DNA of 9,410 nucleotides from an uncultured bacterium. GTDB lineage: Bacteria; Verrucomicrobiota; Lentisphaeria; Victivallales; UBA1829. Positions within the stretch are counted from its first letter, which is position 1, and the number at the start of each line of letters is the position of its first letter. Below the pieces are notes generated by a model. The model saw only the letters and a list, made by a program, of their open reading frames with translations. It ran no database searches and was not told where the DNA came from. The stretch is taken from contig URNE01000061.1 of assembly GCA_900549045.1 (NCBI GenBank), forward strand, positions 1 through 9,410, read 5' to 3'. The translations under genes and the position numbers were made by a program. This document shows positions 5,794 through 9,410 of this stretch, in pieces.

Positions 5794-7587
5794 TTACATC
5801 GCCGACGGGACCTGAATGGTCAGCGTGTTGAGACCGTCCGTGAGCAGGTCGCGGACCGCATAGCAGAGCGCGAGGCGCGCGGTGCGGAGCGGTTCGTTTT
5901 CCGCTGTGAGGACGGGGCATTCGCGGTAGAACCGGTTGAAGCCCTTCGCGACTTCGAGCAGATGATTGACGAGCACGGAGCAATCCATCTTTTCCGCGGC
6001 GGAGCGGAGAACGTCGGGATATGCGGCGCAGAGCAGAGCCAGGCGGCGTTCCTCATCCTTCGCGAGCAGTTCCCACTGCGGATTGGCGGCGCTGATGTTC
6101 TGTTCCGCGGATTTGCGCTCGATGGAGTTGATTCGCGCGCACGCGTACTGAACATACGGCCCGGTGTCGCCTTCGAATTTGAGCGAAGCCTGCGGGTCGA
6201 ACATGATCGTGGTTTTCGGATTGAATTTGAGGAGCATGAACTTGAGTGCGCCCATGCCGATGGTTTCGGCGCGCTGCTCCAGATCTTCCGGGGCGGGGGC
6301 GCCGTTGAGACGTTCCAGCGTGGCGGTGCGGGCGAGTCCGTGCATTTCATCGAACAGGTCGTCCGCATCCACGACGGTTCCTTCGCGGCTCTTCATCTTG
6401 CCGGAGGGCAGGTTGACCATGCCGTAGGCGAGGTGGTAGAGGTGTGACGCCCATTCAAAACCGAGCTTGGAGAGAATGGTGAACAGCATCTTGAAGTGCA
6501 GAATCTGTTCATCGCCGACGACCCAGATCTGTGTGTCGGGTTTGTTCTCTTCGTACTTGAGCAGCGTCGTTCCGATGTCCTGCGTGATGTAGACGCTGGT
6601 TCCGTCGGAGCGGAGAACGACCTTTGTGCCGAGTTTGCCGAGATCTGCAATGACTGCGCCGTCTTCGCGTTTCTTGAACACTCCATCGGCGAGTCCCTTT
6701 GCGATGAGGTCCTTGCCGAGCAGATAGGTCTGGCTTTCGAGGTATGTTTTGTTGAAATGAACGCCCATGCGGTCATAGGTTTGCTTGAATCCGGCGAAGA
6801 CCCAGGAGTTCATGAGGTTCCAGAGTTTGCGGACTTCCGGATCCCCGGCTTCCCAGTCCTGAAGCATCTTCTGCGCCGCCGCGCCGATTTCCGTGCGGAG
6901 GAAGAGGTCGTCGTTCGACTGATCCGCCGCGGAGGGATCGCTTTCGCGGAGGGCTTTGATCTGTTCGGAGAGGACGGAATTGTATTTCACATAGAAGTTT
7001 CCGACGAAGTGGTCGCCCTTGATTCCGGTGGACTCGGGCGTTTCGCCGTTGCCGTAGCGGCGGTATGCGAGCATGGATTTGCAGATGTGAATGCCGCGGT
7101 CGTTCACGAGGTTGATCGGGATGACCGTGTTGCCGACGCGTGCGAGCAGGGAGCAGAGAGACATGCCGATGGTGTTGTTGCGGACGTGTCCGAGGTGCTG
7201 CGGCTTGTTGGTGTTCGGCGCGGAGTATTCGATGAGAATGCGGCGGCGTTCAGGGTCCGGCAGTTTGCCCTCTTCGAAGAGCGCGGGCATGTCGGCAACC
7301 GTGTCGCGGCAGAGCGCGGCGGGCTTGAGCGTGATGTTGACAAACGCCTTGACCGCATCGGCGGAGGCGACGTCTTCGTGATTGCGGAAGAATTCGACGG
7401 CTTTCGCGGCGAGCTGATCGGGTTTCTTTCCGAACATTCCGGCGAAGCGGAAGCAGTTGACCGTGATGTCGCCGGTCATGCCCTGCGGGCAGAGTTCGGG
7501 GAGGATGCTCCATCCGGGCTTGGTTTTGTTTTCGGGATTCTTCCGGAGAAGTTCTGCGGAAAAATCGGCAATGCAGCGCAATTTCAT
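5794..7587 (-). CDS. argS: Arginine--tRNA ligase
   Basis: ArgRS charges tRNA-Arg with arginine in the cytoplasm using ATP. The 597-residue product has the expected class Ia layout. An N-terminal additional domain (about 1-110) is followed by the catalytic core opening with EYSAPNTNKPQHLGHVRNN, where HLGH (131-134) is the HIGH signature. The core continues with NLVNDRGIHICKSM (159-172), WVVGDEQILHFKMLF (355-369) and SGKMKSREGTVVDADDL (395-411), where KMKSR is the KMSKS-loop equivalent. A helical anticodon-binding domain includes FEGDTGPYVQYACAR and GFNRFYRECPV. It ends in GLNTLTIQVPSAM, close to the usual ArgRS ending in Met. The start at 7587 has GAGGG a few bases upstream and lies 12 nt after the manA stop, so the two are co-transcribed. 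Length is slightly above the common 550-580 residues. It is the housekeeping gene that would best place this block taxonomically. Confidence 0.97.
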   Translation of the reverse strand: MKLRCIADFSAELLRKNPENKTKPGWSILPELCPQGMTGDITVNCFRFAGMFGKKPDQLAAKAVEFFRNHEDVASADAVKAFVNITLKPAALCRDTVADMPALFEEGKLPDPERRRILIEYSAPNTNKPQHLGHVRNNTIGMSLCSLLARVGNTVIPINLVNDRGIHICKSMLAYRRYGNGETPESTGIKGDHFVGNFYVKYNSVLSEQIKALRESDPSAADQSNDDLFLRTEIGAAAQKMLQDWEAGDPEVRKLWNLMNSWVFAGFKQTYDRMGVHFNKTYLESQTYLLGKDLIAKGLADGVFKKREDGAVIADLGKLGTKVVLRSDGTSVYITQDIGTTLLKYEENKPDTQIWVVGDEQILHFKMLFTILSKLGFEWASHLYHLAYGMVNLPSGKMKSREGTVVDADDLFDEMHGLARTATLERLNGAPAPEDLEQRAETIGMGALKFMLLKFNPKTTIMFDPQASLKFEGDTGPYVQYACARINSIERKSAEQNISAANPQWELLAKDEERRLALLCAAYPDVLRSAAEKMDCSVLVNHLLEVAKGFNRFYRECPVLTAENEPLRTARLALCYAVRDLLTDGLNTLTIQVPSAM

Positions 7588-7599
7588 GAATCAGCCCTC

Positions 7600-8598
7600 T
7601 CAGAGTGTGGTCTTGACGACGGTTGTGTTTTTTCCCGCGGGAACGAAGATGTGATAGAGTCCGAATGCGGCGGGGATCAGGCAGGAGGAACCGGCCTTGA
7701 CTTCCGCGGTGCGGTCGTCGCGGCCGACGGTGACCGGCTCATTGATCGCGGTGATGATGTGGAAACTGCTCGTGCTGTTCGTATTGTCGCGCCAGTTCTC
7801 GACGAGACGCAGATCCTCGACTTTGAAGAAGGGGCATGTGTTGACGACGGGGTACTTGCGGTTGCGGTCGGTGGAATCGCAGGGACCGGAGATGCGGGGC
7901 ACGGTGCGGTCGGTGAAATCGATGCAGTCGCGGGCGGCGTCCACATGGAGCTCGCGGGACTTTCCGTTGGCGTCGACGCGTCCCCAGTCGCTGATGCGGA
8001 AGGTCGTGTTGCTGTTCTGCTGGATTTCAAGAAGCAGGTTTCCCGCGCCGATGGCGTGGACTTTGCCGGCCTTGATGAAATAAGCGTCGCCGGGAACGGA
8101 GTCGAAAATCTGGAGCGTGCGTTCGACTTCGGGGCTGGCAACGTTCTGGAGGAACTGCACTTTGGTGGTGTTGTTGCGGAGCCCGGCGATGATTTTCGCG
8201 CCCTTGTCCGCCTGGATGATGTACCACATTTCGGTTTTCGGTTCGATTCCCGGGGTGCGCGCACAGGCGGCTTCATCGGGGTGAACCTGCAGGGAGAGAC
8301 GCTTCCCCGCGTCGATGATTTTGACGAGGAGGGGGAACTTGCCGCCGTTGAAGTGGGCGCCGATGAGCTCCTTGCCGTAGAATTCGACGAGCTTGCGGAG
8401 AGTTTCGCCTTTGAGCGGACCGTTTTCGACGATGCTGACGGCGTCGTCGCGGTCGACGATTTCCCATGCTTCGCCGATGGGCGAGCTGTGCGGCGGCACG
8501 TCGCGTTTCAGGATGGTTTCAAGTTTGTTTCCGCCCCACATGACTTCTTTGTAGACGGGTTTGAATACCAGCGGGTAAAGAGCATCTGTGTCAATCAT
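7600..8598 (-). CDS. manA: Mannose-6-phosphate isomerase, class I (type I PMI)
   Basis: ManA is a zinc enzyme that interconverts mannose-6-phosphate and fructose-6-phosphate, feeding mannose into glycolysis or supplying GDP-mannose synthesis. The 332-residue length fits the shorter bacterial form. Seen: YPLVFKPVYKEVMWGG (8-23) at the N-terminus, GEAWEIVD (42-49), FPLLVKIIDAGKRLSLQVHPDE (88-109) with zinc ligands Gln104 and His106, KTEMWYI (121-127) with Glu123, and GKVHAIGAGNLLLEIQQNSNTTFR (178-201) with zinc ligand His181 and the conserved Arg201. The start at 8598 has a strong GAGGAG ribosome site seven bases upstream, and a good promoter lies just before it. It is the first gene of the operon manA-argS-hydrolase-MTHFR-like. 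All metal ligands are intact, so I expect an active enzyme. Confidence 0.96.
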   Translation of the reverse strand: MIDTDALYPLVFKPVYKEVMWGGNKLETILKRDVPPHSSPIGEAWEIVDRDDAVSIVENGPLKGETLRKLVEFYGKELIGAHFNGGKFPLLVKIIDAGKRLSLQVHPDEAACARTPGIEPKTEMWYIIQADKGAKIIAGLRNNTTKVQFLQNVASPEVERTLQIFDSVPGDAYFIKAGKVHAIGAGNLLLEIQQNSNTTFRISDWGRVDANGKSRELHVDAARDCIDFTDRTVPRISGPCDSTDRNRKYPVVNTCPFFKVEDLRLVENWRDNTNSTSSFHIITAINEPVTVGRDDRTAEVKAGSSCLIPAAFGLYHIFVPAGKNTTVVKTTL

Positions 8599-8605
8599 TC
8601 CGTAA

Positions 8606-8611
8606 CTCCTC
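8606..8611 (-). promoter_or_regulatory. Shine-Dalgarno site of manA
   Basis: On the minus strand GAGGAG lies seven bases before the ATG at 8598-8596. It is stronger than anything seen in front of uxaC or the YihY-like gene. It fixes the manA start and adds to the contrast between the GC-rich block and its flanks. Confidence 0.8.
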
Positions 8612-8636
8612 GGGAATAGTTTTCTGATTCACTGCC

Positions 8637-8665
8637 AATATACCATATATTCACAGTTTTTTCAA
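8637..8665 (-). promoter_or_regulatory. Sigma-70-type promoter of the manA-argS operon
   Basis: Reading the minus strand, TTGAAA (8665-8660) is followed by exactly 17 bases and then TATATT (8642-8637). Each box is one base off consensus, with ideal spacing. Transcription would start near 8630, giving a leader of about 30 nt before manA. It lies in an AT-rich gap between the pseudopilin terminator and manA, just where an operon promoter is expected. I see no riboswitch-like structure in the short leader. Confidence 0.75.
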
Positions 8666-8678
8666 CGTATAGTTTCGG

Positions 8679-8714
8679 AAAAAAATGAAAATGCCCGGCG
8701 TCAGTGCCGGGCTT
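8679..8714 (-). terminator. Rho-independent terminator of the pseudopilin-like gene
   Basis: On the minus strand GCCCGGC (8712-8706), a six-base loop and GCCGGGC (8699-8693) form a perfect 7-bp G/C stem. The run ATTTTCATTTTTTT follows directly. It begins about 10 bases after the TGA at 8724-8722. This separates the pseudopilin transcript from the manA operon promoter just beyond it. Confidence 0.88.
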
Positions 8715-8721
8715 CGGGATT

Positions 8722-9351
8722 TCAGCGCAGTTCGGAGGTGTAGTACCATTGCGCTTTCACCGTGTCGCTTCCGTGAACTCCGGTGTTGGAGAGGGCGGCC
8801 GTGTGACCGTCGTAATAGAGCATGTTCAGCCGCTGCTGATGACGGTACGTGGCGCTGTTGTAGTGTCCGGACGCGCCGGTTTCGCCGTACTGCAGCCAGC
8901 GGGCGTAGTCGCTGTTGTCGTAATTCAGCAGCGCCGCCATGCCGTCCATGAACTGAAAGTGTTTGGAAGCGTTCCGCATTTTCGCCAGACGGAAGGTGAA
9001 GAGCGAACCGTTTGTGTTGAGATCCACCACATTCGCGCCGGAGTTGATGCCGTAGCTGTGAATGATCTGCCGAGAGGTTTCTTTCTTGGTCGGACAGCAG
9101 AGCGCGGCCCAGTTGAACACGGTCGGAGTTTTCTTCTTGACGTTCAGGTATGGCGGCATGGAATTCTGCCAGACACATTCGTCTCCGACTTTTGCTGCGG
9201 AGGAAAGATTGACGACGTAGCCGTCGTAGTCGTTTGTGTAAGCCGCCGATGCGGTTCCGAACTGCTTGAGGTTGCTGAGACAGGAGATGGCGCGTCCTTT
9301 TTCTCTTGCCGAGTTCAGCGCGGGCAGGAGCATCCCGGTGAGGATCGCGAT
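8722..9351 (-). CDS. DUF1559/type II secretion pseudopilin-like protein, 5' end missing
   Basis: This is a partial gene of about 210 residues, truncated at its N-terminus by the right junction. It starts inside the pilin-type transmembrane helix: IAILTGMLLPALNSAREKGR is the end of the motif normally read [24 protein letters not shown] in these proteins. CLSNLKQFGTASAAYTNDYDGYVV follows, and near the C-terminus comes LNMLYYDGHTAALS, the ADGH-like motif of the family. Such proteins are very numerous in Lentisphaerae and Planctomycetes-related bacteria; they look like processed pseudopilins, but their role is mostly unknown. An open frame continues upstream to an ATG at 9399, but the residues it adds (VQRELSWHITDDLP) do not resemble a prepilin leader and are antisense to an ABC-ATPase motif, so I do not accept that start. 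A clear terminator follows the stop. It is the main taxonomic hint for the block. Confidence 0.85.
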   Translation of the reverse strand: MAILTGMLLPALNSAREKGRAISCLSNLKQFGTASAAYTNDYDGYVVNLSSAAKVGDECVWQNSMPPYLNVKKKTPTVFNWAALCCPTKKETSRQIIHSYGINSGANVVDLNTNGSLFTFRLAKMRNASKHFQFMDGMAALLNYDNSDYARWLQYGETGASGHYNSATYRHQQRLNMLYYDGHTAALSNTGVHGSDTVKAQWYYTSELR

Positions 9352-9357
9352 GGCAGG
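9350..9357. other. Probable right junction between two genomes
   Basis: Minus-strand pseudopilin homology holds up to about 9351 (codons for IAIL). Plus-strand ABC-ATPase homology begins at 9355 (codons for RKIIGYMP). The two genes run head-on and are both cut inside conserved motifs within a few bases, with no spacer, repeat or target duplication visible. A join of unrelated sequences explains this better than normal gene order. Confidence 0.75.
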
Positions 9358-9410
9358 AAGATCATCGGTTATATGCCAGGAAAGTTCTCTCTGTACCAAG
9401 ACCTTACGGT
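9355..9410 (+). pseudogene. Internal fragment of an ABC transporter ATP-binding protein
   Basis: The plus strand reads RKIIGYMPGKFSLYQDLTV in one frame and runs off the window end. This matches the region around the Q-loop of ABC-2-type/YhiH-like ATPases, where wording such as IGYMPxxFSLYxDLTVEENL is typical. The Walker A part that should precede it is absent; antisense pseudopilin sequence stands there instead. The gene may be whole in its true genome and is only broken in this contig, so 'fragment' is safer than true pseudogene. GC is moderate (25 of 56 bases), as in the left flank. Confidence 0.72.

Noticed and set aside
5126..5983. A 285-residue minus-strand frame overlapping the hydrolase and the end of argS
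   Set aside because: It is a shifted frame of the same strand with Arg/Pro/His-rich nonsense and runs across the argS-hydrolase boundary.
4999..6447. A 482-residue open frame on the + strand opposite the hydrolase and argS
   Set aside because: It has the same low-complexity composition, crosses two real minus-strand genes and the gap between them, and has no family-like motif.
6496..8619. A 707-residue open frame on the + strand opposite manA and the 5' half of argS
   Set aside because: It is antisense to two secure enzymes. Its product is rich in Val, Glu, Ala, Gly, Asp and Phe with no recognisable motif. Long open antisense frames are expected in GC-rich genes with this codon bias.

Overview
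The window reads as two organisms joined together. Positions 1 to about 2,770, and a short tail from about 9,355 to 9,410, look like a Bacteroidetes genome of the Prevotella type: moderate GC (25 of 60 bases at 601-660, 25 of 56 at 9355-9410), weak ribosome sites, a Bacteroidetes-style UxaC, and an ABC-ATPase fragment of the wording common in that phylum. The block between them (about 2,800-9,351) is GC-rich (38 of 60 bases at 6301-6360, 37 of 60 at 8881-8940). It has clear purine-rich Shine-Dalgarno sites and a DUF1559/type II pseudopilin-like protein, a family strongly expanded in Lentisphaerae such as Victivallis and in their PVC relatives. A chimeric metagenomic assembly is the simplest explanation; lateral transfer is possible but fits poorly.

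Layout, left to right. uxaC (27-1430, +) encodes a uronate isomerase and ends in a long perfect hairpin terminator (1460-1511). A YihY/BrkB-family membrane protein follows (about 1533-2828, +); its last residues run into the left junction. The GC-rich block opens with a small YdjM-type membrane metal-dependent hydrolase (2862-3476, +). Its stop codon lies two bases from that of the convergent minus-strand operon. That operon, read right to left, is manA (8598-7600), argS (7587-5794), an alpha/beta-hydrolase-fold gene (5775-4906) and a methylenetetrahydrofolate-reductase-like gene with a cysteine-rich C-terminal domain (4909-3479). Gaps are 12 nt, 18 nt and a 4-nt ATGA overlap. A well-formed sigma-70-type promoter (8637-8665) precedes manA. 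Upstream, on the same strand, is a pseudopilin-like gene with its own terminator (8679-8714). Its 5' end is cut at about 9351, and the remaining bases encode, on the + strand, an internal piece of an ABC transporter ATPase.

Function. manA links fructose-6-phosphate and mannose-6-phosphate, argS charges tRNA-Arg, and the last two genes are less clear. The hydrolase has lost the expected nucleophile (Asp/Ser position is Gly) and the catalytic His (Arg), so it may be a pseudoenzyme. The MTHFR homologue lacks the usual Gly-Asp flavin-site aspartate but carries an eight-cysteine C-terminal domain of the MetV/MTHFR_C type. I see no RNA genes, CRISPR array, insertion sequence or attachment site, and no convincing new multi-gene system. 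The best leads are the two junctions, the inactive-looking hydrolase and its translational coupling to the unusual MTHFR homologue.
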